Shown here: piece after piece, positions 26,107 to 34,712 of the stretch
Position numbering within the stretch: the stretch's first letter is position 1
Layout: every line of letters begins with the position of its first letter
NCBI RefSeq assembly: GCF_036174265.1
Contig: NZ_CP108055.1
Coordinates: forward strand, 10,199,656-10,263,655
Reading direction: 5' to 3'
DNA from: Streptomyces sp. NBC_00285
GTDB taxonomy: Bacteria > Actinomycetota > Actinomycetes > Streptomycetales > Streptomycetaceae
Length of the DNA: 64,000 nucleotides
Made by a program: the position numbers and the translations under genes
Notes under the pieces: generated by a model
Databases searched by the model: none
The model's input: only the letters and a program-made list of their open reading frames with translations
Told to the model about the DNA's origin: nothing

Positions 26107-26837
26107 GCGCGCAGGGCTGGGCGGGTGCCGGGGAGGCTGTACTGGGTGAACCGTTCGTGGAGGTCTGAGCCGAACGGCACGGGCTGGAAGTCGGCGGCGG
26201 TCAGCAGCTCGGCCAGGACCTTCAGCAACTCCCGGCGTCCGGGGGAGAGCTCGGTGAACGCCGGTGCGGTGTCCGCGGGGTCGAACAGGGCTTCCAGCAG
26301 GTTCTCGGCGCGGACCGCCAGCGGGCGGGGCACGACTCTGGTCTCCTTGATACCGGGCAGGGTGCGGACGATCTGCAGGAGGACTCCGTCCGGGTCCTTG
26401 GCGGCGCCCATCAGGTGGAGCAGGCTGCGGACGGTGTAGCTGTGCAGGTCGCCGGCGTGGTGGGCGGTGGCGGACTCGGGGGCGGGCCCGGCGCCGAAGG
26501 CTGCCAGCTCGGCGGCGATGCGCTCCGCTGGCGGCAGGCCGGGTGCGGCGGCCGGGTGCGCGACCAGCAGGCGGGTCAGGGCGGTGGCGGCGGCCCAGCG
26601 CGGCAAGGGGTGCTCGTGGTCGAGGTGGTGCCGGAGTCGGCCGTCCGGGTCGTGGTCGGCGAGCAGCCCGACCGCGACGAGGACCGTGGCGGCGCACACG
26701 GGGTCCCGCTCGCCGTCGAGGCAGGCCAGCAGCGGGGGCAGGGTGGCGTCGGCCTCCTCGGGGAACCAGCCCAGGAGGTACGCGGTGACGGTGATGGTGA
26801 CTGCGCAGGACGCCGGTGGACGGTTGCGAGGTGACAT
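26028..26837 (-). CDS. HEAT-repeat-like protein, possibly 5'-truncated
   Basis: This 269-aa protein is built of alpha-helical pairs like HEAT/armadillo repeats: LGWFPEEADATLPPLLACL, then VCAATVLVAVGLLAD and RWAAATALTRLLVAHP. Related Streptomyces proteins are often longer, and the first 15 residues here (rich in Pro, Arg and Ser) do not fit the helical pattern. The 5' end may therefore have been replaced by the repeat-rich DNA upstream. Confidence 0.6.
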   Translation of the reverse strand: MSPRNRPPASCAVTITVTAYLLGWFPEEADATLPPLLACLDGERDPVCAATVLVAVGLLADHDPDGRLRHHLDHEHPLPRWAAATALTRLLVAHPAAAPGLPPAERIAAELAAFGAGPAPESATAHHAGDLHSYTVRSLLHLMGAAKDPDGVLLQIVRTLPGIKETRVVPRPLAVRAENLLEALFDPADTAPAFTELSPGRRELLKVLAELLTAADFQPVPFGSDLHERFTQYSLPGTRPALRAYVDLSTEGEDPTAPLSDPWEPFRNH

Positions 26838-27379
26838 TGTCGACCTTTCATGTGGGAGCGGGTTGTTGTTTCTGACGCGAGGCAGCCGGTAGCCCTGACC
26901 CGGCCACCGGCCATGAAGGCCCGACCACGGTCACGAAGGGGATGCAAATGTGTGGTCGGGTCCGTGGTCGCCCCGACCACGGCCCCGACCGGGGCGTTTC
27001 GCACCCCTGGCGGGGTCTTGTTGCGATATGCCGGGTCACCTGGCGATCGGGGTTGGTGGCGCCCGGTGCGTAATGCGGGGTGCACTCCTGCGGGTGTGCG
27101 GCCCTGCGGGACTCCCGCGCTGGGGGACTGTGCAGTGGCAGGCGGATGTGCAGTGGCAGGGGGATGCGCAGCCGGCTCCCGAGCATCCGGGTGGGGGCTG
27201 CGCATTCACACGCGTACGTGGATTGCGCAGGATCCGCGGCCTGGTGCGCAGTGTCTGCGCACCGGCCCGTGGGGGGTGCGCAGTTGGCAGTGCGTACCGG
27301 GTGCGCAGCCGGATCGGATCGTTGTTCGCCGCGGGCGGCGGGGCACGGGTCGGCGGTCAGGCTGCCGGCGTGGGTGGGT
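26838..27379. other. Repeat-rich control region
   Basis: No gene is supported. The stretch holds the GTGGTCGGGG-type repeats (26920-26982) and, at about 27127-27320, many TGCGCA/GTGCGCAG hexamer-like units and a duplicated TGTGCAGTGGCAG. Such density suggests a protein-binding control or origin-like region, but this is inference. Confidence 0.4.
26920..26982. repeat. GTGGTCGGGG-type repeats, locus 1
   Basis: CCCGACCACGG (26920-26930), GTGGTCGGG (26952-26960) and the palindrome CCGTGGTCG-CCC-CGACCACGG (26962-26982) occur upstream of the HEAT-like gene. The same word recurs near 30170-30255 and 34471-34540. Confidence 0.65.
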
Positions 27380-27623
27380 TCATTCCGTGCTGGTATCTGT
27401 GAGGAGGGTGTTGCGGATCGTGGCAGCGACCACGTGGAGTGTTCCGGGGAACGTTTCGCGGGTTGCGGTCAGGCCGGTGTTCTTCGCGATGTCGTTCCGG
27501 TCTGTGGTCTTTCCGTGGTCTTTCCGTGGTTTTGTCCCGGGCTTTTGTGGCGGGCTGCGGCGGATGTGCACCGACTGCTGCGTCGGGGGTGTCGGGGTTG
27601 GGGGTGTGCTGTTCGTTACTCAT
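27380..27623 (-). CDS. Small protein, probably frameshifted
   Basis: An ATG at 27623 has a good ribosome site (GGAGAAGCACA). The first 30 or so residues (MSNEQHTPNPDTPDAAVGAH) read well in that frame, but further on the adjacent frame (KNTGLTATRETFPGTLHVVA, ending at 27380) has better GC3 and protein-like composition. A single-base shift near 27500 would join them into about 80 aa. The alternative is an 88-aa Pro/Arg/His-rich product ending at 27357. Function unknown. Confidence 0.35.
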
Positions 27624-27977
27624 TGTGCTTCTCCAGGTGCTGGATCGGTTCGGAAGGGTTCGTGGTGTCGGATGGGGAGGGCGGGGAGGGTGGTGGAGAG
27701 CTCAGGGGTGAGTGCCGCGACGTGATGTGTTGATGTGTGTGTCGTCGGTTCGCGGTACGAGGAACGCGAGGCTGGGGCGGGGGCCCTGGGCCCGCCACTG
27801 GGCCGTGCCCGGGATCCGAAGGTTCCGGAGAGGCCGTTCGGCGCCTGGGTGGCCGGGCGCGCATAAGTCCGTGCGGGCGTGGCAGGGGCTTGCTTGGGGC
27901 TTGACTGATCGTTTCGAAATGGTTGGTGTTCACATAGCGGCCTACGGTGTCCGAGGTGGTGGTGGCAGGATGCCGGG
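27624..27977. other. Intergenic region with IS-like end
   Basis: No gene is supported. It contains the IS5-like end at 27904-27921 and presumably the promoters of the phosphotransferase gene (rightward) and the small protein (leftward). Confidence 0.4.
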
Positions 27978-29946
27978 GTGGAGTCGATCTTGCGTGCCGC
28001 CGGTGAACTGTTGGGTGTCGAGTTGTCCGGTCCGGTTGATCTGGGTGGCAGCTCGCGTAGCATCGTGTTGCGTTGTGAAACGGCCGGTGGCGGCAGTGTG
28101 ATCGTCAAGGCGTTCGGTAACGAGCGGGAGTCCCTGCGCGGCTTCACGGCTGAGGCCGCTGGGCTGTCTCTCGGGATCGCCGGTCCTGAGGTGCTGGGTG
28201 TGGACCTTGAGGTTCCCCTGCTGGTCATGGCGGATCTCGGGGACGCGCCTACTCTGGCGGATGTTTTGCTCGGGAGTGATCCGGCGGTTGCGGAGAGCGG
28301 GTTGCTGGCCTGGGCCCGCGGGCTTGGGCAGCTGGCTGCCGCGTCGGTGCACCGGCGTGCCGATCTCGCGCGGCTGTGGTCCCGCTACGACAAGGGCATG
28401 CTGTCCTGGGGGGACGAGCCGTGGATCGCGCGGAGGGCCACCGATCTGCTCGTGCTGCTCGACGGCGCCGGAATCGCAGTTCCGCAGGGCCTTGCCGGGG
28501 AGTTGGCCCGGATCGGGACAGCGGGTGGGCAGGAGTATCCGGCCTTCACCCCGGGCGACACGTGTCCCGACAACAACCTGCTCACCTCACAGGGGCTGCG
28601 GCTGATCGACTTCGAGGCGGCCTGCTACCAGTCGGTGTTCCTGACGGCCGCGTACTGCCGGATGCCGTTCTCCAGTTGCTGGTGTGTCTTCACCCTGCCG
28701 GCCGGGATCGCCGCACAGATCGAGCAGGCGTATCGCGCGGAGGTCGTCGGTGTGTACCCGGCGCTGGCCGAGGACGAGGTGTGGCAGGCCGGCATGCGGC
28801 AGGCCGTAGCGGTCTGGACGGTGGACGCGACGGTGAGGATGCTTCCTCGCACCGTGGAGGACGAGCCGCTGCACCGGACTCGGCGTCCGGTCCCGACGAG
28901 GCGTCAGGTGCTGAGGCATCGCTGGGAGATGGCGAGCACGCTGGAGGAGTTCCCGGCGTTCGCGGAGACGATGCGGTTGTTGTTGCGTGAGGTCGCCGGA
29001 GGCTGGGAGGTGGCCCCGCTGCCGGGGTATCCGGCTTTCGGAAACCGAGGGGAGAGTCGGTCGTTTCAGGCACCGGCCGATGTAACGACTCCCGGCTGAA
29101 GGTATGTCGGGGCAGGATCTGCCGCATGTCTGCCGATCTTGTTCCTGATGACCTGTGGGAGCGGATAGTTCCGTTGCTCCCGCCGCGGCGTTCTCGGCGG
29201 TACCGCAATCCTGGGCGGTTGCCGGTACCGGACCGGGTTGCTCTGGCCGGCATCGTCTACGTGCTGCGGAAGGGCGTCGCATGGCGGGATGTTCCTGCTC
29301 AGGTCGTCGGCTGCTCAGGGGTGACACGTTGGCGTCGGCTTCGGGACTGGACCGAGGCTGGTGTCTGGCCCCGCCTCCACAACGCTCTCCTTGGTGCATT
29401 GAGAGCATGGGGACTGCTCGCGATGGACGACACCGCGATGGACGGCTCTCACGTCCGCGCTCTGAAGGGGGGAGACCCTGTCGGTCCTTCACCTGTCGAT
29501 CGTGCGCGTCCTGGCTCCAAGCACCATGTGATCGTCGACCAGCACGGCACACCGCTGGCCGTCTTGGTGACCGGGGGAAATCGGCACGACGTCACGCAGC
29601 TGATCCCGTTACTGGAAGGGATCCCACGTATGAGGGGATTGCGCGGTCGTCCCCGCAATCGGCCCAAACGGCTGTACGCCGACCGCGGCTACGACTTCGA
29701 CAAGTACCGCCGCTTGTTGTGGGCGCGCGGGATCAAGCCCGTCATCGCCAGACGCGGGGTCGCACACGGCTCGGGCCTTGGGCGCACCAGGTGGCTAGTC
29801 GAGCGCACATTCGCCTGGCTCCATCAGTTCAAACGGCTGCGGATCCGCTACGAGCGCCGTGCCGATCTCCACCAAGGGCTGCTGGAGCTGGCCCTGCGGA
29901 ATCATCTGCCTTCGCCGACTCCGGAAGGCATTTTGAAACGATCAGT
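27904..29946. mobile_element. IS5-type element, possibly with phosphotransferase passenger
   Basis: An 18-bp end (ACTGATCGTTTCGAAATG, 27904-27921) matches, with one mismatch and in inverse orientation, the end at 29929-29946 beside the IS5-type transposase. Between them lie a phosphotransferase gene and the transposase gene. A weaker end-like TCGTTTCA motif near 29059 could instead be the true left end of a shorter IS. No clear target duplication is seen. Confidence 0.5.
27978..29099 (+). CDS. APH-type phosphotransferase
   Basis: This 373-aa protein has the aminoglycoside phosphotransferase/kinase fold. The N-lobe contains SVIVKAFGNE (ATP-binding lysine). The catalytic loop appears as PGDTCPDNNLL, matching the Brenner H/P-G-D-x-x-x-x-N pattern, followed by LIDFEA, in which the metal-binding Asp is present. 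The target (antibiotic, sugar or other small molecule) cannot be deduced. It starts at GTG 27978. The C-terminal end abuts IS-like sequence but the kinase core is complete. Confidence 0.8.
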   Translation: MESILRAAGELLGVELSGPVDLGGSSRSIVLRCETAGGGSVIVKAFGNERESLRGFTAEAAGLSLGIAGPEVLGVDLEVPLLVMADLGDAPTLADVLLGSDPAVAESGLLAWARGLGQLAAASVHRRADLARLWSRYDKGMLSWGDEPWIARRATDLLVLLDGAGIAVPQGLAGELARIGTAGGQEYPAFTPGDTCPDNNLLTSQGLRLIDFEAACYQSVFLTAAYCRMPFSSCWCVFTLPAGIAAQIEQAYRAEVVGVYPALAEDEVWQAGMRQAVAVWTVDATVRMLPRTVEDEPLHRTRRPVPTRRQVLRHRWEMASTLEEFPAFAETMRLLLREVAGGWEVAPLPGYPAFGNRGESRSFQAPADVTTPG

Positions 29947-29974
29947 AAGAGGTCAGACCCGAGATCTTCATTGA
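29126..29974 (+). CDS. IS5 family transposase
   Basis: This 282-aa protein is a complete DDE transposase: LAMDDTAMDGSHVRALKGG carries the first Asp, LYADRGYDFDKYRRLL the second, and VERTFAWLHQFKRLRIRYERR the Glu with the Y-x2-R-x3-E-x6-K-type signature. The reading frame passes through the right terminal repeat and ends 28 bp outside it, so the last residues derive from flanking DNA. It could still be active. Confidence 0.92.
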   Translation: MSADLVPDDLWERIVPLLPPRRSRRYRNPGRLPVPDRVALAGIVYVLRKGVAWRDVPAQVVGCSGVTRWRRLRDWTEAGVWPRLHNALLGALRAWGLLAMDDTAMDGSHVRALKGGDPVGPSPVDRARPGSKHHVIVDQHGTPLAVLVTGGNRHDVTQLIPLLEGIPRMRGLRGRPRNRPKRLYADRGYDFDKYRRLLWARGIKPVIARRGVAHGSGLGRTRWLVERTFAWLHQFKRLRIRYERRADLHQGLLELALRNHLPSPTPEGILKRSVRGQTRDLH

Positions 29975-30433
29975 AGGGCGGGTCACGTCACCGTCTTGGC
30001 CAGATGATGCGGGCTGTACCAAGGCGCTGGGACTGCTCGGTGAAGAGGCCCTGGAGTGCGAGCGGCAGGGCCCCCCTCGGCGGTAGGCGATCACCTGACT
30101 CTGCCTGTCCGCCGGGCTCCACAGGCCGACCTCGCGGAACGGCCTGCCCGTCTCGTGGCGCATAGGTCGTGGTCGGGGGTGTGGTCGGCCCGGCCATGGG
30201 CCGGACCGTGGCAGCCGAGTGCGCATGGTGCCGGATCGTGATGGGTGGTCGGGGGTTGTGGCCGCCGTGGTGGTCGGTATCGGCGGGTGGGCTGCCTGCA
30301 TGGATCTCGCGCATGTCCCTTCTACCGCAGGTACCGGCCGTCTCGCTTCCGTGAGCGGTGTGGGATGCCCCGGCTGCGGCGCACACAGTGCGCCCAGTGC
30401 GCCCAGCGTGTCGAGTGCGCTGGGGGGCGCGTG
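29975..30433. repeat. Repeat-rich control region, GTGGTCGGGG locus 2
   Basis: No gene is supported. GTGGTCGGGG occurs at 30169-30179 and 30245-30255, with shorter GTGGTCGG copies between, followed by a GTGCGCCCA tandem (about 30386-30410). It lies directly upstream of the duplicated winged-helix gene. Confidence 0.55.
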
Positions 30434-31870
30434 ATGACCGGTGCGCGGATTCGTCGCGGTGTGATGGCCGGGGACCGGTTCACGCAGATCGCCAACGGCC
30501 TGTTCCGCGACCACCGCGTCAGCTTCAAGGCGAAAGGCCTCTTCGGATACATCAGCACCCACCAGAACGGCTGGCAGGTGACCGTCGCCGGCCTCGTCCG
30601 CTCCGGACCCGACGGACGGGACGCAGTGCGCACCGGGCTGAAGGAACTTCAGATCCACGGCTACCTGTTCCGCGAACGCCTGCGCCGCACGAACGGCACG
30701 CTCGGCGAGGCCGTCTACTCCATCACCGACCACCCCGTCTTCGCCGACGCTCTCATGGCGGACGCCGCCACAGCGCTCCACGCGCCGTCGGCACCTGCGG
30801 ACGGCCGGGGCGGCTACGGCATGGGCATCCGCCGCGGTGTGATGGCCGGCGACGGGTTCACGCAGATCGCCAACGGCCTGTTCCGCGACAGGCGCATGTC
30901 CTTCAAGTCGAAGGGCCTGTTCGGTCTGATCAGCACCCATCGCGAGGGCTGGCACCTGACGGTCGCGGACCTGGCCCGGCGGGGGCGCGAGGGTGTGGAC
31001 GCGGTGGCGGCCGGGCTGGGGGAGCTCGAGCGGCACGGATTTCTGCGGCGGGACCGCGACCGTCATCCCGACGGCACCCTCGGCTCGGCCACGTACGTCA
31101 TCACCGACCTGCCTGCCCTGCACAACACCAGGTCCGGGCCAGAGTCGGGAAATCCAGGACTGGATAACCCTGCGTTGGCCGGCCGCCCCGCAAAGAACAC
31201 CAGCAGTAAGAAGACCAACCAGCAGAAGACCAGTTCCCTCCCTCCGTGCGCCCGCGGCGCTCGCACGAGCGGCCGCCCGGCTGTGCCTTTGCAGCGGACG
31301 GACACGCCGGCGCGGCAGGATCTCGATCCGGGCACCCGGCTGCTGCTGTCGATCGGGTCGGCCCACCCCGGACTGCTGCTGCAGGAGAAGGCCTTGTACG
31401 ACCAGGGCCGGGTCATGACCGCGATGCTGGAGGCCGGCTGGAACTCCGCGCAGCTGCGCCACGTCATCACCGGCCGCCCGCTGCCGAACAGGATCCGCAC
31501 CTCCGTCGACGCGATCGTCGCCGCCCGGCTGCGCTCCGCGCAGCTCTACCCGCCTCCTGCTGCCCGCTTCGACGACGCCGGCCCGGGCGGGGCCTCGTGG
31601 ACGACGCAGCCCTCCACCACGTCGTCGTCCGCCGCCGCCCGCACGGTCGGCCAGGCGCTCACCTACCGGGCGCTCGTCGAATGCGCAGGCTGCGGCAGGC
31701 CCGGTACCGCCCCCGGTGAAGACCTCTGCCCGGCCTGCCTCGGCTGGCCGCTGTGCCGCACCTGCCCAGGCCCCACTCCCCGTCGCGCGCACCCCGACGG
31801 CGACGGCCGCTGCGCCACCTGCACCTCCGCCCTGACCGGGACCGGCTTTCTGGAAGCGAGCACCTCATGA
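30434..31870 (+). CDS. Tandem winged-helix DNA-binding protein with zinc ribbon
   Basis: This 478-aa protein contains the same domain of about 100 residues twice (about 5-108 and 131-235). Each copy has RRGVMAGD-FTQIANGLFRD, then F(K/S)KGLFG-ISTH and a wing ending in ITD. A helical middle follows (LLLSIGSAHPGLLLQEKAL) and a C-terminal zinc ribbon (CAGCGRPG with CPACL, then CRTCPG and CATC). The layout resembles replication or regulatory proteins of Streptomyces plasmids. GTG 30431 is an alternative start. Its stop overlaps the next ATG (ATGA). Confidence 0.7.
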   Translation: MTGARIRRGVMAGDRFTQIANGLFRDHRVSFKAKGLFGYISTHQNGWQVTVAGLVRSGPDGRDAVRTGLKELQIHGYLFRERLRRTNGTLGEAVYSITDHPVFADALMADAATALHAPSAPADGRGGYGMGIRRGVMAGDGFTQIANGLFRDRRMSFKSKGLFGLISTHREGWHLTVADLARRGREGVDAVAAGLGELERHGFLRRDRDRHPDGTLGSATYVITDLPALHNTRSGPESGNPGLDNPALAGRPAKNTSSKKTNQQKTSSLPPCARGARTSGRPAVPLQRTDTPARQDLDPGTRLLLSIGSAHPGLLLQEKALYDQGRVMTAMLEAGWNSAQLRHVITGRPLPNRIRTSVDAIVAARLRSAQLYPPPAARFDDAGPGGASWTTQPSTTSSSAAARTVGQALTYRALVECAGCGRPGTAPGEDLCPACLGWPLCRTCPGPTPRRAHPDGDGRCATCTSALTGTGFLEASTS

Positions 31871-33354
31871 CAGACACGCTCCACACACCCCGGACGGCAC
31901 CCCAGCAGCCGCTGCGGCCCTTCGCCCGCGATCCTCGACGGTGGGAGGAAGAACAATCCCGCGCCCTGCGAACCGGCCACGTCTGCACCGGCACCACGTG
32001 CACCGGCACCACGTGCACCGGCACCACGTGCACCGGCACAGGCGAGCCCGCGCTCGTGCACGAGCGCACCGGGTGGGGATGGCTGACCTGGACCGTGCCC
32101 GGCAACGGCACCCTGCCCGGCCTCCCTCGACAGATCGGGGTCCTCACCCCGGGCGCGACGCTCACACAGCGGCTGGCCCTGCGCCGGCTGACCCGGCACC
32201 CCGCGCACCGCATCGCGCCGACCGCCACGAGCCCCGCAACCCTGCGTTTCTCCACCGTCCTCGTGGGGATCATCAGCCTCTTCGCCGCCCTGCACGCCCT
32301 CAGCCACGACGTGCCCACCGACGTCGTCCTGCCGGCGATGCTGCTCGCCCCGCTGCTCACCGAAGCCCTGCCCGACCGGCTCGACGACCGGACCCGTGAG
32401 CACGTCCGCATCGTCGAAGGAGACGCCGCCTGCCAGTACCTCCAGAGGCTCGCCGCCCTGCACACCAACATCGTCCACGCCGCCGCCGACAGCGACCTCC
32501 ACGAACTGCACCGCTCGGCCGAACTCGGCCACACCCTGCTGTGGGACGCCGCCGGCCTGCTCCACAACGAGGACACCCGCCCGGCCTCGCCCCGCCTCAT
32601 CGACCGCGAACGGCTGATGGCCCAGCTCGCCTACCAAGTCGCCCAGACCGTGGAGCGCACCCACGCCGAGCCGCCTCCCAGCGAGGCCGGCCAGCCCCAC
32701 GGCGGCAACGGCCCGCTGGGCCCGCTCCCGCACGGCTTCGAACCCGCGGCACGGCCAACACCCTCGCCCAACACCGACACGTCACCGCTGAAGGGATACC
32801 GACCCATGACGCAGACCCCGCCCGACGACGCAGCCCGCACCACGGACGTCTATCTCCTCTTCGCGCACGAGCCGTACTACCCCGGCGACGGCACCCAGGA
32901 GATCAACACCACCCTGGTCACCGCGGCCTCCCTGCTCCACCCCCAGGTGCAACAGCCCGACGGCGCCCGGATTCACGACCGCCTCACCCAGGGACGCAGG
33001 CCCGGCGAGATCATCCCGCTCTCCACCCTCACCCACGAACTGGGCGGCGGCGCCCACTGGCCGACGGTCGGCGACTGGGAGAAAGTTATTACCGGCCTCG
33101 TGCAGCTCGTCCACACCAGGGAGTGCGACGCCCTCAGCCTCGGCCTCCCCGACATCGCACGCGCCCTCATCACCGCCGCCCCGCACAGCCAGGTGCGCGC
33201 CTTCGACGCCGCAGCCGACGAATTCATCGCCTATGGGCCCAAAGACCGTGCCGCGGTTCTCGCCGAGGTCGACAGGTTCCTCGCCGTCCTCGTAGCCGAG
33301 CAGGACTTCTGGCCCGGTGACGGCCTGCTGCCCCCACTCTCCCGCCTGAAGTGA
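31867..33354 (+). CDS. Hypothetical protein with CTGTT repeats
   Basis: This 495-aa protein is coupled to the winged-helix gene by ATGA. An N-terminal TGHVCTGTTCTGTT tract comes from a tandem 15-bp repeat. There are one or two hydrophobic segments (STVLVGIISLFAALHAL, about residues 135-152, then VLPAMLLAPLL). The C-terminal half, from about residue 315 (MTQTPPDDA), forms a separate globular domain with VYLLFAHEPYYPGDGTQEINTT and could be an independent protein. I recognise no family; the context is plasmid-like. Confidence 0.6.
   Translation: MTDTLHTPRTAPQQPLRPFARDPRRWEEEQSRALRTGHVCTGTTCTGTTCTGTTCTGTGEPALVHERTGWGWLTWTVPGNGTLPGLPRQIGVLTPGATLTQRLALRRLTRHPAHRIAPTATSPATLRFSTVLVGIISLFAALHALSHDVPTDVVLPAMLLAPLLTEALPDRLDDRTREHVRIVEGDAACQYLQRLAALHTNIVHAAADSDLHELHRSAELGHTLLWDAAGLLHNEDTRPASPRLIDRERLMAQLAYQVAQTVERTHAEPPPSEAGQPHGGNGPLGPLPHGFEPAARPTPSPNTDTSPLKGYRPMTQTPPDDAARTTDVYLLFAHEPYYPGDGTQEINTTLVTAASLLHPQVQQPDGARIHDRLTQGRRPGEIIPLSTLTHELGGGAHWPTVGDWEKVITGLVQLVHTRECDALSLGLPDIARALITAAPHSQVRAFDAAADEFIAYGPKDRAAVLAEVDRFLAVLVAEQDFWPGDGLLPPLSRLK
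31984..32042 (+). repeat. 15-bp tandem repeat
   Basis: TGCACCGGCACCACG is repeated three times plus a partial fourth, encoding Cys-Thr-Gly-Thr-Thr units. Confidence 0.9.
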
Positions 33355-33456
33355 GGGGCTGCCGACGCATTGCGGCCCGTATGGACGAGGCCGACGAGCC
33401 GGCCGGCCCCTCCAACGGCCCGAAGCTCAGGGGCCAGCAGATCGGCCCAACAGCAC

Positions 33457-33484
33457 GGCGCCCCAGACCGGAGTCCGGGGCGCC
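33457..33484. terminator. Bidirectional hairpin terminator
   Basis: GGCGCCCC and GGGGCGCC form a perfect stem with a 12-nt loop between the convergent genes ending at 33354 and 33523. A second hairpin (CCGTGGACCG / CGGTCCACGG, 33512-33540) lies across the stop codon of the leftward gene. Confidence 0.6.
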
Positions 33485-33522
33485 GGCTTCCTGCTCCCGT
33501 CCGGGGGCCGGCCGTGGACCGA

Positions 33523-34437
33523 TTACAAACCGGTCCACGGGCGGGGCTCGCCCCCAGTCAGCGGCACCCACACCGACCCAGACGGACCGTGCTCTTCGAT
33601 GTCCTCCAGGACGACGGCTCCGAGCTGGACTTCGCGGGCGAGGGCTGCGACGAGCGGGTGCTGGGTGACCATCGCCTGCAGATCGCTGATTCGGTCGCCC
33701 AGCCGGGCCCGGGAGGCGCCGGTGAGCACGAAAAGTAGGCGGGGGAAGAGCGGATACCAGCGGAGCCAGGCCGGGCCGGTGGAGACGGGGCGGCGGCGGC
33801 CGACGGGCTGGGCCTCGTACTGGAACAATCTGGCGTACTCGATCAACTTCACGGCCAGGCGCTCGCTGCTCATGGTGCTGCGATCGACCTCCACGAACGC
33901 GCGCAGCTTCCGCCGGTGGTCGCCGGTGACGACGGTGTAGTGCATGACGGCGTCGGCCACGAGCCGCTCGCCCTCACCGATGGGGTGAGATACCTCGGGA
34001 GTCCAGTCCCACGGACCGTGCTCGTGCCCGAGCCGGCGGGCGTCTGCCGCAAACGGCAGGTGGGACCGTGTGACGGTCAGCGTGTGCGGAGTCTTCAGCG
34101 ACGCCGCGGTAGTTGAGGTGATGGGGTACGGCGGACGCCCCCGCAGGATGGGGAGATCGCGGGTCAGACGCGAGCCCTCAGGCGTGAGGTACCAGGCGTG
34201 CGTACGAGAGCGGGCCGAGTCCGGCAATGGAGTGAGGTCGACGAAGCCCGTGGAGCGCAGGTTGTTCAGCACCCGCGAGAGCAACTGGCGGGAGCCGTCC
34301 GGCCGCAGCATCTGGCGCAGCTGGCCGGTCGTGGCCATCCGGTGCAGGGCGAGCGCGGTCAGGACCTGCAAGCGCAATGGTTCACGAGGGCTGGGGGCCA
34401 GCTCGGCGGCCGCGACATCTGAAGTGGAACGGGTCAT
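33523..34437 (-). CDS. Replication-relaxation family protein
   Basis: This 304-aa protein fits the replication-relaxation family of actinobacterial plasmids and ICEs. It has an N-terminal winged helix (LQVLTALALHRMATTGQLRQML, then SRVLNNLRSTGFVDL), a linker with HAWYLTPEGSRL, and a C-terminal nuclease-like domain with AFVEVDRSTMSSERLAVKLIEYARLF. The E-V-D-R-x-T region resembles a PD-(D/E)xK core. It is preceded by the third locus of GTGGTCGGGG repeats. Confidence 0.75.
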   Translation of the reverse strand: MTRSTSDVAAAELAPSPREPLRLQVLTALALHRMATTGQLRQMLRPDGSRQLLSRVLNNLRSTGFVDLTPLPDSARSRTHAWYLTPEGSRLTRDLPILRGRPPYPITSTTAASLKTPHTLTVTRSHLPFAADARRLGHEHGPWDWTPEVSHPIGEGERLVADAVMHYTVVTGDHRRKLRAFVEVDRSTMSSERLAVKLIEYARLFQYEAQPVGRRRPVSTGPAWLRWYPLFPRLLFVLTGASRARLGDRISDLQAMVTQHPLVAALAREVQLGAVVLEDIEEHGPSGSVWVPLTGGEPRPWTGL

Positions 34438-34470
34438 GGAGGGGAGACAACCCTCAGCCCCCGACCCGAC

Positions 34471-34540
34471 CCCCGACCACGGGACCCCGACCAAGGTCAC
34501 GACCCAAGAACAACGTCGTGGTCGGGGCCATGGTCGGGGC
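34471..34540. repeat. GTGGTCGGGG-type repeats, locus 3
   Basis: CCCCGACCACGG, CCCCGACCAAGG, GTCGTGGTCGGGG and CATGGTCGGGG occur within 70 bp, directly upstream of the replication-relaxation gene. They match the words found at 26920-26982 and 30169-30255. Confidence 0.65.
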
Positions 34541-34712
34541 GGTCAGAAGACAGGCGATGGCCGGTCCGCAGCAGCATCTGCCGCTGCGGGGCGTGGTGGC
34601 GAACCACGCCATGCCGGCCATCGTGCGACACCCGGCCCGCAAGGGACCAACTCCCAAAAACCGGGGACCGCGTTCATGGGGTGGTGCGCGGAAGTCCGCT
34701 CACCACCGGGTA

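Noticed and set aside
26838..27725. Long plus-strand open frames in the repeat-rich region
   Set aside because: They are GC-rich random frames with no ribosome sites and unlikely composition (many Arg, Gly, Cys), overlapping repeats.
31984..32042. CTGTT repeats as a metal-binding motif
   Set aside because: The cysteines are spaced five apart by a tandem DNA repeat; no known metal site has this spacing, so slippage expansion is the simpler explanation.
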